From CAYUTA01 sp964447605 (GTDB lineage: Bacteria; Bacillota; Clostridia; Christensenellales; CAG-138), in the NCBI GenBank assembly GCA_964447605.1, contig CAYUTA010000030.1:1-31391 (forward strand): a stretch of DNA of 31,391 nt. Reading direction: 5' to 3'. Of the stretch, positions 8,841 to 16,712 are shown in pieces. The notes below the pieces were generated by a model that made no database searches, was not told the origin of the DNA, and was given only the letters and a program-made list of their open reading frames with translations. Position 1 is the first letter of the stretch. Each line of letters starts with the position of its first letter. The position numbers were made by a program, and so were the translations under genes.

Positions 8841-9791
8841 ATGGGTTTTTTGCGCGTATTGGAAACCATCCGCACACCGTTTTTAAACGCCGTGTTCCAG
8901 TTGGTCACGGTGCTGGGCGAGGAACCGGTCTTTATGGTGCTCGCCATGATCATCTTTTGGTGCGTCAATAAGCGCCACGGTTATTTTCTGCTCTATATCA
9001 GCTTCCTCGGCGCGATTCTCAATCAGTTTTTAAAGCTCATCTTTTGCATACCGCGGCCGTGGCTCATGGATGAAGAGTTTACCATCGTTGAAAGTGCGCG
9101 CCAAGCCGCCACCGGATATTCGTTTCCAAGCGGTCATACGCAGTCCGCCGGCGGATTGTTTCTTGGCATCGGCCGCTTGGTGCACAACACCGGCGTGCGT
9201 ATCGTATGCGTGCTTCTGGTGCTGCTGGTCGCCTTTTCAAGGATGTATCTGGGCGTACATACGCCTGCGGACGTGTTGGTTTCACTTGGCGTTGCCACGC
9301 TGCTGGTCATGGGCGCTTCGCCTTTTTTCCACCGGGCATGGACGCGTTGCTGGAAATGGTATATCCCGCTCTTCGGCATCCTGTTCGGCACGGGAACGGC
9401 GCTTCTGGTCTACGCCAAAGGCTTCCCTCCGCCGGCAAACGCCATACCGGAATTCTCCGCGCACGGCGTTGCAACGGCATACAAGATGCTCGGCGCTTCG
9501 CTGGGCTATACGCTCATACTCTGGCTGGACACGCGCTATCTTCATTTTGACGTGAAAGCCGTCTGGTGGGCCCAAATCCTCAAGGTTTTTCTCGGCCTGG
9601 CGCTGGTCGCAGGAATCCGCACGCTGCTCAAGGCCCCGCTGCTTGCGCTGACCGGCGGGCATGAGGCCGCAGACGGCATCCGCTATTTCCTGATGGTCGT
9701 TGCCGGCGGCGCGCTCTGGCCGCTGACGTTTCCGCTGTTTGCCAAGGCCGGCAGGACCCCCGCCGCAACGCCGCCGGACGCCGCCCAATAG
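8841..9791 (+). CDS. PAP2-family membrane phosphatase
   Basis: This 316-residue polytopic membrane protein carries the three phosphatase motifs of the PAP2 (type 2 phosphatidic acid phosphatase) superfamily: K65-x6-R72-P73, P96-S-G-H99, and S133-R-x5-H140-x3-D144. Histidines 99 and 140 would be the catalytic base and nucleophile pair. Family members dephosphorylate lipid phosphates, such as undecaprenyl pyrophosphate or phosphatidic acid, on the outer face of the membrane. The extra C-terminal part of about 150 residues has several more hydrophobic segments, making it longer than minimal family members. The ATG at 8841 follows a GGGGG about 8 bases upstream. An in-frame ATG at 8775 lies just after the promoter and lacks a site. 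The substrate cannot be told from sequence. Confidence 0.88.
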   Translation: MGFLRVLETIRTPFLNAVFQLVTVLGEEPVFMVLAMIIFWCVNKRHGYFLLYISFLGAILNQFLKLIFCIPRPWLMDEEFTIVESARQAATGYSFPSGHTQSAGGLFLGIGRLVHNTGVRIVCVLLVLLVAFSRMYLGVHTPADVLVSLGVATLLVMGASPFFHRAWTRCWKWYIPLFGILFGTGTALLVYAKGFPPPANAIPEFSAHGVATAYKMLGASLGYTLILWLDTRYLHFDVKAVWWAQILKVFLGLALVAGIRTLLKAPLLALTGGHEAADGIRYFLMVVAGGALWPLTFPLFAKAGRTPAATPPDAAQ

Positions 9792-9877
9792 ATTGGTGCG
9801 TTCGTTCATCCTTGCCGGCGGACAGGCGCGGGCTTCCTTTTTTGCCCGCTATATTTTATCCATCTCATAAGCGGCGC

Positions 9878-9910
9878 CCGCCGGTTCTTTTCAGGCGGAC
9901 GTTGTTTTTT
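9878..9910 (+). terminator. Possible intrinsic terminator after the PAP2 gene
   Basis: A 5-bp GC stem (CCGCC at 9878-9882, GGCGG at 9894-9898) is followed by ACG and a T-rich tract at 9902-9910. A second candidate stem lies just upstream at 9828-9849 with an AT-rich tail. Each is modest alone; together they probably end the PAP2 transcript. Confidence 0.4.
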
Positions 9911-10077
9911 CATTTAGCACGGACGCAGCGGATTTCCCTTGTCCTTGCAACTCAGTGCCGGCGCATCTTTACAGCGGGCACAAGCATGAATATGACGGGT
10001 GTTCACGCCGTGGCCGTGTAACGCAACCCGCCGTCACATACCGCCCCGCCATGCATGCCATGCACGGGGGAAAACGG

Positions 10078-10106
10078 TCGACAAGCCCGGTAAAACATGA
10101 TATAGT
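10078..10106 (+). promoter_or_regulatory. Sigma-A-type promoter for the Ser/Thr kinase gene
   Basis: TCGACA at 10078-10083 and TATAGT at 10101-10106 are separated by exactly 17 bases; each differs from consensus at one position. It lies about 60 bases before the chosen start codon. Confidence 0.6.
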
Positions 10107-10164
10107 AGCTTCAGTTCATTTTGAATTCATGGTAACCACAGGACAAGGAGGGGCCCAGGCTCAT

Positions 10165-11850
10165 ATGCTCGACCCGCAGACGCTTTGCCAAAAATGCATG
10201 ACGCAGCTTCCCGGCGCAGGCGCACCCTGCCCCAACTGCGGCACACGCAGAGGCGATGTGGTCAATCTGCCGCATCAGCTCGCAAGCGGCGCCATCCTTG
10301 GCGGAAAATACTGGGTTGGGGCCGTGCTCGGACAGGGCGGCTTTGGCATTACGTATACCGGCTACGACCTCAACCTCGGCGTCAAGGTCGCGATCAAGGA
10401 ATACTATCCCTCCGGCATCGTCTCGCGCAACCAGCCGGATGAGCAGGTTTTGCCCGTGCATGACGCATACCGCAGCGCCTATGCGCGCGGGCGCGAACGC
10501 TTTTTGGCGGAAGCGCGCTCGCTTGCGCGGTTTTCCACTGAACGCGGCGTGGTCAATGTGCGCGAATTCTTCCTTGCCAACAGCACGGCTTATATTGTAA
10601 TGGAATTCGTTGAGGGAGAAACGCTCAAAGCCGCCGCAAACGAATCCGGCGGCAAGTTGTCCGCGCGGCGGGTGCTTTCGCTGATGCGGCCCCTGATCGA
10701 TACGCTTTGGCGCATCCACGAAGCCGGGCTGCTGCACCGCGACATCAGTCCGGACAACATTCTGCTGCGGCCCGACGGAACGGCGGTGCTCATCGACTTC
10801 GGCGCCGCGCGGCAAATCTCCATAAACGGCACGCACAGCCTGACCATCAACGTCAAGCACGGCTATGCGCCCGAGGAGCAATACCGCCGCCGCGGCAAGC
10901 AGGGTCCATGGACGGACGTTTACGCTCTGTGCGCCACCATTTACCGCCTGACAACCGGGAAAAAGCCGCCGCAGGCGCTCGACCGTCTGGTAGGCAACGA
11001 TTCGCTTGTTCCGCCCAATGAACGCGGCGCGGATTTTACTGCGGCGCAGCAGCGTGCGCTTTTAAAGGGACTCTCCATCCATGCCGAGGATCGTCCGCAG
11101 GGCATGCGGGAGCTATATGAGCTTTTATACGGCGGCCATCCCGGCTTTGGCGCAGTCGTCTCCCGCGTGCTTGACGCGCTTGTCAAGCCGGATACCTCCG
11201 GGCGGATTGGTCAGAAACAGCGCCGCAACGCCGCCATTGCCATCTGTGCCGCTGCGTTTGTCGCGCTCGTTTCGCTTGCGCTCATGCTGCGGGCGGTGAC
11301 TCTGCGCCGCGAACTCGCCGTGGTTTCCGCGGCCCCATCCCCGGTCGTTGCGATTGAGCCTGCCGCAGAAATCACGCCGAATCTTATCATAGGCAACGTA
11401 AGCCAACCGTCTGCGCCGGCCGGAACGCCCGCTGCGGCGCCCACGCCGACGCCCGATCCCGTGCCGACGCCGCAGTTCCCCGGTTATGTCACGTCTAACC
11501 AGCTTGCGCTTCGCAAACGCCCCACTGCGGAGGCCGGCGATATCTTTGATACGCTGCATAACGGCGATGCGGTGGATCTGATCAATAAACAGAACAACTA
11601 CTATTTCGTCTGGGTGCCCGCGCTCGACGAATATGGTTATGTGTTGTGTAAATATATCGAAACCACGCACGACGCAGATATTCCGCACATCAATACGCCC
11701 GCGCCCGCGACGCCCGTTTTGACGGTCACCCCCGAGCCGACGCCTACGCCGGGTATCCTGCAAAACCATCCCGGAGACGAGTTCAGCGAATACCGGCCTA
11801 CGCTTCCGCCCTATGCGCCGGTTACGCCCGCGAGCGAAGATTCCGAATGA
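10165..11850 (+). CDS. Membrane Ser/Thr protein kinase with zinc ribbon and SH3-like domain
   Basis: The 561-residue protein opens with a zinc-ribbon-like segment (Cys8, Cys11, Cys22, Cys25). A Hanks-type kinase domain follows at about 49-320, with glycine loop GQGGFG, Lys78 in VAIK, HRDISPDN (Asp193), DFG (Asp211) and a YAPEEQY activation segment. A membrane helix lies near 355-377. The rest is a Pro/Thr-rich stretch and an SH3-like domain at about 440-498 (SNQLALRKRP, GYVLCKYI), expected outside the cell and possibly touching peptidoglycan. This resembles PknB-type sensors but has an SH3-like module in place of PASTA repeats. The ATG at 10165 has AGGAGGGG at 10146-10153, a somewhat long spacing. 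An in-frame ATG at 10129 is possible but lacks a site. The gene converges on the FHA/PP2C operon, its likely partner set. Confidence 0.88.
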   Translation: MLDPQTLCQKCMTQLPGAGAPCPNCGTRRGDVVNLPHQLASGAILGGKYWVGAVLGQGGFGITYTGYDLNLGVKVAIKEYYPSGIVSRNQPDEQVLPVHDAYRSAYARGRERFLAEARSLARFSTERGVVNVREFFLANSTAYIVMEFVEGETLKAAANESGGKLSARRVLSLMRPLIDTLWRIHEAGLLHRDISPDNILLRPDGTAVLIDFGAARQISINGTHSLTINVKHGYAPEEQYRRRGKQGPWTDVYALCATIYRLTTGKKPPQALDRLVGNDSLVPPNERGADFTAAQQRALLKGLSIHAEDRPQGMRELYELLYGGHPGFGAVVSRVLDALVKPDTSGRIGQKQRRNAAIAICAAAFVALVSLALMLRAVTLRRELAVVSAAPSPVVAIEPAAEITPNLIIGNVSQPSAPAGTPAAAPTPTPDPVPTPQFPGYVTSNQLALRKRPTAEAGDIFDTLHNGDAVDLINKQNNYYFVWVPALDEYGYVLCKYIETTHDADIPHINTPAPATPVLTVTPEPTPTPGILQNHPGDEFSEYRPTLPPYAPVTPASEDSE

Positions 11851-11927
11851 GGAGCGCCATGTGCCTCTTAACCGCGCCCTATGCCGTGCGGGCCGGTATC
11901 TGTTGTCTGAACCTGTCGATTCTGTTT

Positions 11928-13004
11928 CTATCTGAGTAAAAACGTATTGCCCCGTCTGCCGAGCCGGATTGCCGTACCCCTTGGCAGGCGGGTCGCTTTT
12001 TGGGCGGACAGGCGCATTTCCTCGCCCGCATCCACAGCGCGCGCAAACGTGCCGTTACGCGAAAAGTCCGTAACGAGATATTTACCCGATCGTTCCTCCA
12101 CACAAACGCTGCAGTGCCTGCGGCTGATATCGGCGTTATTCCGGTCGATCACCACATGCGCATGCTTTGGATTGCGGCCAAATAGAATTACCTCGTCCGC
12201 GCCAATCTCAATTCGCGCGCCGGCGTACACGCCCTCCAGCCCCTCGATCACCCCGCACGCCGGGCCGTTATCCGCCGTGCGGACGATGGTGATTTCCGGG
12301 TCGTCCTCCGCGGCGCGCGCGCTTTCATCCGGCGCTTCCCCGGCGGGCCGCTCCTCCGCGCCCTCAGGGGGCTGTTTTTGCGCCGCGCCGTCCTCCTCCC
12401 CGCCGGGTTCCCGCACGTTACCGGTCCTTTTATGCTCCTTCTTATCCGTTCCATCCGTTTGCCGCTGCGGTTTCGGCACGGGCGTAATCGCCGCCATCCT
12501 TGCCGCGGCTGTTTTAACGTGCATGCCAACCAGCAGGCCGGAGGCGCACAGCAGAATGAAGAGCATTACCAGAATTGCCAACGCATAGCCGCCGAACGTC
12601 AGTACGCTCTTCTGCGCCGATACGGAGCCCGATACGCCAACCAATTCCAGCATTGCCGCGCTTCTTGCCGTCAGCAGCACGAGCGGGAGCAACGTCAGCA
12701 TGCCGGACAGCGCGCCGAGTCCGTCCCGCGTTTTTCGCAGCGCACGCGCAAACGGCGTCAGCAGCGCGGTAATCAGCATGCTGCCAAAACCAAGCGCCAT
12801 TGCAAACAGCGTCAGCGCCAGCCCCACGTTTTTTTCATGCGAAAGCGCCCTTGCCAGCATGCCGCACAGCTGCATATAGCTCGATTCCATTCCCTCCGGC
12901 AGCAGCGTGCTGCGAATCAGCGGCGTGATGAACATCATAACGCCGATTGCGACCGCCAGCGCCAGAATGACTATGTGAACAATTCCCCGTTTGCGCCGCA
13001 TCAT
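11928..13004 (-). CDS. Membrane protein with C-terminal FHA domain
   Basis: The 358-residue protein has about four membrane segments in the first 165 residues, then a charged, low-complexity linker of about 80 residues (about 175-235). It ends with a forkhead-associated domain at about 255-358. The FHA core is clear: LFGRNP (Gly276-Arg277), ADISRRHCSV (Ser294, His297) and DFSRNGTF (Asn317-Gly318). FHA domains bind phospho-threonine peptides, so this is probably a membrane-tethered reader of Ser/Thr kinase output. Its ATG overlaps the stop of the upstream FHA gene by four bases (ATGA), showing translational coupling. What the membrane part does is not evident. The neighbouring kinase and PP2C genes make membership of the same signalling circuit likely. 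Confidence 0.85.
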   Translation of the reverse strand: MMRRKRGIVHIVILALAVAIGVMMFITPLIRSTLLPEGMESSYMQLCGMLARALSHEKNVGLALTLFAMALGFGSMLITALLTPFARALRKTRDGLGALSGMLTLLPLVLLTARSAAMLELVGVSGSVSAQKSVLTFGGYALAILVMLFILLCASGLLVGMHVKTAAARMAAITPVPKPQRQTDGTDKKEHKRTGNVREPGGEEDGAAQKQPPEGAEERPAGEAPDESARAAEDDPEITIVRTADNGPACGVIEGLEGVYAGARIEIGADEVILFGRNPKHAHVVIDRNNADISRRHCSVCVEERSGKYLVTDFSRNGTFARAVDAGEEMRLSAQKATRLPRGTAIRLGRRGNTFLLR

Positions 13005-13663
13005 CGTTCGCCCTCAATCAACCAGTTGAACGAGCGGTCGCAGCAGGGGATCAGCATCAGCGTTGCCTCCCCCACGCAGATACGGTCGTTTTTTTTCAGT
13101 TCCCGCTGGGTCAGCACCGCCTCGCCGTTGACGTAGCACAGTGCGGAAGCATCGCCCGGCAGCACGTAGAAGCGGTTGCGCATGGGCTCGTACACCACAA
13201 CGGTATGGTTGCCTCGCGAAACCGAGCTTTCCCCGTATAAGCAAACCGGCATGCTCTTGTCGCGGCCAACGCCGTTTTTGCCCTCGCGCAGGGGAAAGTC
13301 CTTGCCCCGGTGCGCGCCGCGCGTACAGACCAGCCAGCCCACCACGGGCCTGCAGGCAAACCCCGCGCCTCCAACCCGATCCCAGAACCCCTGCGTCGTC
13401 CGTTCGTCGTCGTCCGCCTGCGTCCGCTGCGGCTGCGGCACGTTTTGCGCAGGCGGTGGGTTGTGTTCAAGTTTCATGCCAAGGGCGGAGCGGAGCTTGT
13501 CGGGCGCTTCCTGCGTGTTTTTTTCCGCCGCGCCGGACGGCCGGGCGGGCAAGGCCTGCAGCGTCCTTTCCTGCTCCAGACGGTCGCCGCCGATGCAGTG
13601 CGGACAAACCGGATTTTTATCCGCATCGTAGAAATGGCCGTTTTCACATCGTTGTAAATTCAT
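13001..13663 (-). CDS. FHA-like domain protein with N-terminal zinc-finger-like motif
   Basis: The 220-residue soluble protein starts with a Cys/His cluster (Cys6, His10, Cys20, Cys23, in the pattern CENGH...CPHC) that could bind zinc. A variable linker leads to an FHA-like domain at about 110-210, with GVGRD, SVSRGNH and a YVNGEAVL segment. The FHA core is recognisable but more divergent than in the downstream gene. The ATG at 13663 has AAAGGAGG eight bases upstream; an in-frame ATG 21 bases earlier would overlap that site and is rejected. It lies between the PP2C gene and the membrane FHA gene on the same strand. The N-terminal motif is of unknown function. FHA binding to phospho-threonine is established for the family and inferred here. 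Confidence 0.8.
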   Translation of the reverse strand: MNLQRCENGHFYDADKNPVCPHCIGGDRLEQERTLQALPARPSGAAEKNTQEAPDKLRSALGMKLEHNPPPAQNVPQPQRTQADDDERTTQGFWDRVGGAGFACRPVVGWLVCTRGAHRGKDFPLREGKNGVGRDKSMPVCLYGESSVSRGNHTVVVYEPMRNRFYVLPGDASALCYVNGEAVLTQRELKKNDRICVGEATLMLIPCCDRSFNWLIEGER

Positions 13664-13819
13664 TGACCCCGCCTCCTTTTTCATAAATGGTTCAGCCGTT
13701 CTTTACGCCAGCAATCCGAACTCGCCGAAAACGGCCCCCATTGGCGGATTGCCGCATCATCATCCGCCGGCGCAGCGTCTTGTAATAGCGCCTTCGGCCT
13801 GGTTCAGGCTAACCGCCGC

Positions 13820-14569
13820 TCAAGCGTCCTCCTGCGCCCAGACCGCAATCAGCGAATAGTTGTCGAGCGCATGGATTGTCCCCCGCGCCGCAACCCGTCC
13901 GCACATCGCCTCGGCCCAGGCGCGCGGACCGGCCGCCGCAGCAAGATCGCGCTCCATGTCGGCCTCCTCGACCCATTCCCACAGCCCGTCGCTGCAAAGC
14001 AGGAACGCATCCCCGCTCTGCACCCGTTCCAATTGTGCCCAGAGCTCGTATTGCGGCGCTTCCCAATGCTCGCCCATGCTGCGCAGCAGCGTGCTGCGGT
14101 CCTCATGCCGCCGCACGTCCTCCTGGCGGATTTCGCCGATACGCACCAACTGCTGCGAAACGCTGTGATCCCTGGTGTGCGCAAGCGCCCGGCCGCCGCG
14201 AAACTGGTAGATGCGGCTGTCGCCGACAAACGCCGCGGACACGTCGTCTCCGCCGATCATCAGGCAACAGAGCGTCGTGCGCATGCCGTTTGATATGCCG
14301 GCCTCCCGCTGCCGGGCAACCAGGGCGGCCTGGCTGTACAAAATCGCCTGCTCCATGCGCCGCGCCATCGGCGCACGCCCGTCGCCGGTCAGAAAGGCCG
14401 CTTCCATTGCGTCGCAAACGCACCGGGAAGCCAGTTCGCCGCCGGCATGTCCGCCTAGGCCGTCGCACAGCACAAAGCAGCTCGACGCGCCGCGGCAGAC
14501 CGTGCGCACACAGTCCTCGTTCTTCAAGCGTCCGCCTGCCGCTGAGAATTGATAACTCGTCAAAATCAT
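13820..14569 (-). CDS. PP2C-type Ser/Thr protein phosphatase
   Basis: This 249-residue single-domain phosphatase has the PP2C metal-binding motifs: NEDC near residue 17, VLCDGLGGHAGGE (Asp36-Gly37), GDSRIYQFRGG, and LLCSDGLWEWV. It would remove phosphates placed by the neighbouring kinase. Length is normal for stand-alone bacterial PP2C (PrpC/Stp type). The ATG at 14569 has no strong ribosome binding site, only a CGAGG about 14 bases upstream, so translation may be weak. A sigma-A-like promoter lies 30-58 bases upstream on the same strand. About 155 bases separate it from the first FHA gene, with only a short GGCGGAT/ATCCGCC hairpin between them, so the three genes may be one transcript. Confidence 0.88.
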   Translation of the reverse strand: MILTSYQFSAAGGRLKNEDCVRTVCRGASSCFVLCDGLGGHAGGELASRCVCDAMEAAFLTGDGRAPMARRMEQAILYSQAALVARQREAGISNGMRTTLCCLMIGGDDVSAAFVGDSRIYQFRGGRALAHTRDHSVSQQLVRIGEIRQEDVRRHEDRSTLLRSMGEHWEAPQYELWAQLERVQSGDAFLLCSDGLWEWVEEADMERDLAAAAGPRAWAEAMCGRVAARGTIHALDNYSLIAVWAQEDA

Positions 14570-14598
14570 CCGGTAAAAACCTCGATTCGTACATTTCT

Positions 14599-14627
14599 AT
14601 TGTAATACATTTCCCCCATTTTTCCAA
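14599..14627 (-). promoter_or_regulatory. Promoter for the PP2C-FHA operon
   Basis: Read on the minus strand, TTGGAA (14627-14622) and TACAAT (14604-14599) are separated by 17 bases. It lies 30 bases upstream of the PP2C start codon. Confidence 0.5.
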
Positions 14628-14855
14628 TACTTGCACAATATCGCGTCTTTTGGGCGCCGTCATACTGCGCGTCACGCACGCATAAACTGCATGGAAAATG
14701 CTTGTAACCAAGGACGGCCACCGTCCAAACCGCATGCAAACGTGCGCAAGACGGGCCTGTGCGCCCCGTTTGTGCGGCAATACACGCATGCACAAAAAGA
14801 CCTGACCGCCTCAGCCGAAAGCCCTGCGGCGCAGCCGGTCCCAAGATGGAATTGA

Positions 14856-16268
14856 ATGATGAATATGAAAATGAAACTGTCCAAACGTCCCCTAAACAAC
14901 GAAGCGGCGCAATTGCCCGCCCAGGTTCAAACGCACGAGCCGCCGCAAAACAAACGCCGCTTGCAATGGATTACCACAGCAGGTACGCTGGCGCTCGCTT
15001 TCATCATTGCGGTGCTTTACGCGGCCTTTGCGCCCGCTGCAAATGATGCGCCCGCCGCCTCCGCCGCCGGCCTGCAACGCGTGGAAGCGGGTACGCCCAC
15101 GCCTGTGCTCATTGAGCTCGAGGCAACGGCAACCCCGGAAAGCGTCTCCGCCTCCATTCACATCTCGCAGTATACGCAGCTGCAGGTTGGCGACGATTAC
15201 CCCGCCGTACAGCAGCTGCAATCGCAGCTTTCGGCGCTCGGCTATCTCGATACGGATGAGCCCGACACCATGTATAGCGCAGCGCTTGCCGACGCGGTAT
15301 CCATGTTCCAGCGCGCGCACGGGCTTGAGGTCAACGGCGAGGCCGACGCCACGGTACAGGAAAAGCTGTTCGAGGGCGAGCCCCTTGCCTACCAGGTGCG
15401 CCTCGGCGACGAGGGCGACGACGTAAGCGGGCTGCAGACGGCCCTTGCGGATCTCGGCTACTTCTCCGGCAAGACCACGGGATATTTCGGCACGGCCACC
15501 GAAGCGGCGGTGCTCGCTTTCCAGCAAAAAAACGGGCTTGCGCCGGACGGCGTGTTCGACGTGGACGACCGCGACCTGCTGTATTCGCCGCAGGCAAAGC
15601 CAACCGAAAGCCCGGCCTCGCCCACGCCCACCAAACGGCCGGCGGAAAAGACGCCCGCGCCGCAGAAACCGTCCAATTCAGAAAAGACCACTCCGCCCGC
15701 AGCCGACCCGGCTGTGCCGACGACCGAGCCGCTTCCGCTCGACACGCTCGAGCCGTTTATCATCCCCGAGCTTGAGCCGCCGCCGGTCGAAGCGCCTCCT
15801 CCCGAAGTCCCGAACGATCCTCCACAGGCGCCGCCCGAGGAGCCCGACAACGGCAATTCCGGCGGTGGCGGCGGTAGCGGCGATACCATTGAGGGAATCA
15901 TCGACACCGCGCTGGCGCAGGTCGGCAAGCCCTACCGCCGGGGAAACGAAGGGCCGAACTCCTATGACTGTTCCGGCCTGATATACTACTGCCTGACGCA
16001 AAACGGGGTCAGCATCGGCCGATATAACGCGGCAAGCTACTCAAAGGTCGGCGATTGGAAAAAAATCTCAAGTATGTCCAGCCTCAAGCGCGGAGACCTG
16101 ATCTTTTTCCACGACGACGATTCCTCAAGCGTCAGTCACGTTGGCATCTGCCTTGGCGACGGCACGATGGTGGACGCGTCCTCCAGCAAATCGCAGATCA
16201 CGCACCGCTCGCATACCACCTCCTACTGGAAGCGCAACTTTGTCTGCGGCCGGCGCGTCATCTCCTGA
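14856..16268 (+). CDS. Membrane-anchored NlpC/P60 peptidase with two peptidoglycan-binding domains
   Basis: The 470-residue protein has a cytoplasmic basic N-terminus and one membrane helix (about 39-58). Two peptidoglycan-binding-1 repeats follow at about 107-172 (VQQLQSQLSALGY, AVSMFQRAHGL) and 180-245 (LQTALADLGYF, VLAFQQKNGL). A Pro/Glu-rich wall-spanning linker runs from about 247 to 330, then a Gly/Ser hinge. The C-terminal NlpC/P60 domain (about 343-470) has YDCSGL (catalytic Cys372) and SHVGI (His428). It should cleave peptidoglycan stem peptides while tethered to the membrane. The ribosome binding site is weak, and one of several nearby ATGs (14856, 14859, 14865) could be used. It diverges from the PP2C operon, so a role as downstream wall enzyme of that circuit is plausible but unproven. 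Confidence 0.87.
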   Translation: MMNMKMKLSKRPLNNEAAQLPAQVQTHEPPQNKRRLQWITTAGTLALAFIIAVLYAAFAPAANDAPAASAAGLQRVEAGTPTPVLIELEATATPESVSASIHISQYTQLQVGDDYPAVQQLQSQLSALGYLDTDEPDTMYSAALADAVSMFQRAHGLEVNGEADATVQEKLFEGEPLAYQVRLGDEGDDVSGLQTALADLGYFSGKTTGYFGTATEAAVLAFQQKNGLAPDGVFDVDDRDLLYSPQAKPTESPASPTPTKRPAEKTPAPQKPSNSEKTTPPAADPAVPTTEPLPLDTLEPFIIPELEPPPVEAPPPEVPNDPPQAPPEEPDNGNSGGGGGSGDTIEGIIDTALAQVGKPYRRGNEGPNSYDCSGLIYYCLTQNGVSIGRYNAASYSKVGDWKKISSMSSLKRGDLIFFHDDDSSSVSHVGICLGDGTMVDASSSKSQITHRSHTTSYWKRNFVCGRRVIS

Positions 16269-16340
16269 CCCAGCCGCCGCATGGGCAGCAACATGCACAG
16301 GCTGCGTTAAACGAAATCCAAGCCCTGCGAAGGTTTGCAC

Positions 16341-16378
16341 AACACCCCCGTAACGGCGACACGCATTACGGGGGTGTT
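16341..16378. terminator. Strong hairpin, probable terminator between convergent or tandem units
   Basis: AACACCCCCGTAA (16341-16353) pairs perfectly with its complement at 16366-16378 across a 12-base loop. There is no T tract on either side, so it may be an mRNA-end structure rather than a classic intrinsic terminator. It lies 73 bases after the NlpC/P60 stop codon. Confidence 0.5.
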
Positions 16379-16529
16379 ATCCCGTTGGCAAGCCAGAGAT
16401 TGCCGGCGGGCTGCCCATCGGCAAAGTTCCGATCGAATTGCTTTGTCAATCCGGTGCCACAAAAAACGCGGAAGGAATTGTGATAGCCGTCAGAAGCAGC
16501 GACATACGGGGATTTCCGCAGCAATGGTT

Positions 16530-16563
16530 CGCTTGCGGGATTGACGCCCAAATCCCGCAAGCG
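16530..16563. repeat. Perfect 13-bp inverted repeat
   Basis: CGCTTGCGGGATT (16530-16542) and its exact complement (16551-16563) enclose an 8-base loop. There is no T tract. It may be a terminator-like structure or a remnant repeat element; a search for other genomic copies would tell. Confidence 0.5.
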
Positions 16564-16647
16564 GGGTGTCAAAATCACCGAGCATGCGCTGATTTTAACA
16601 AATGATTGGGTTGTCTCCTTGTTTTACGCGTGCCCGGATATCGGCGG

Positions 16648-16676
16648 TTGTCATGCCCGCCAAAAAAGGCTATAAT
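16648..16676 (+). promoter_or_regulatory. Near-consensus sigma-A promoter for the LysR gene
   Basis: TTGTCA at 16648-16653 and a perfect TATAAT at 16671-16676 are separated by exactly 17 bases. The predicted leader is about 30 bases and carries the GGAAGGA ribosome binding site. Confidence 0.8.
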
Positions 16677-16712
16677 ATATCATGCCAATCTAACAAACGG
16701 AAGGATGCGACC

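Larger units (their letters stand above)
9792..10164. other. Intergenic region between PAP2 gene and kinase gene
   Basis: I see no credible gene here; a 69-codon frame at 9812-10021 has no coding character. The stretch holds two hairpins after the PAP2 stop. The first is GCGGGC/GCCCGC at 9828-9849, and the second is CCGCC/GGCGG at 9878-9898 followed by TTGTTTTTT. A promoter for the kinase gene follows at 10078-10106. Confidence 0.5.
16269..16712. other. Structured intergenic region before the LysR gene
   Basis: No gene is credible in this stretch of about 440 bases. It contains three inverted repeats: a perfect 13-bp pair at 16341-16378, a perfect 13-bp pair at 16530-16563, and AAAATCA/TGATTTT at 16571-16596. 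A near-consensus promoter follows at 16648-16676. Confidence 0.6.

Noticed and set aside
12378..13136. A 252-codon plus-strand frame over the FHA genes
   Set aside because: Its product is Arg/Gln/His-rich low complexity, and the minus strand has two FHA proteins with ATGA coupling and a good ribosome binding site.
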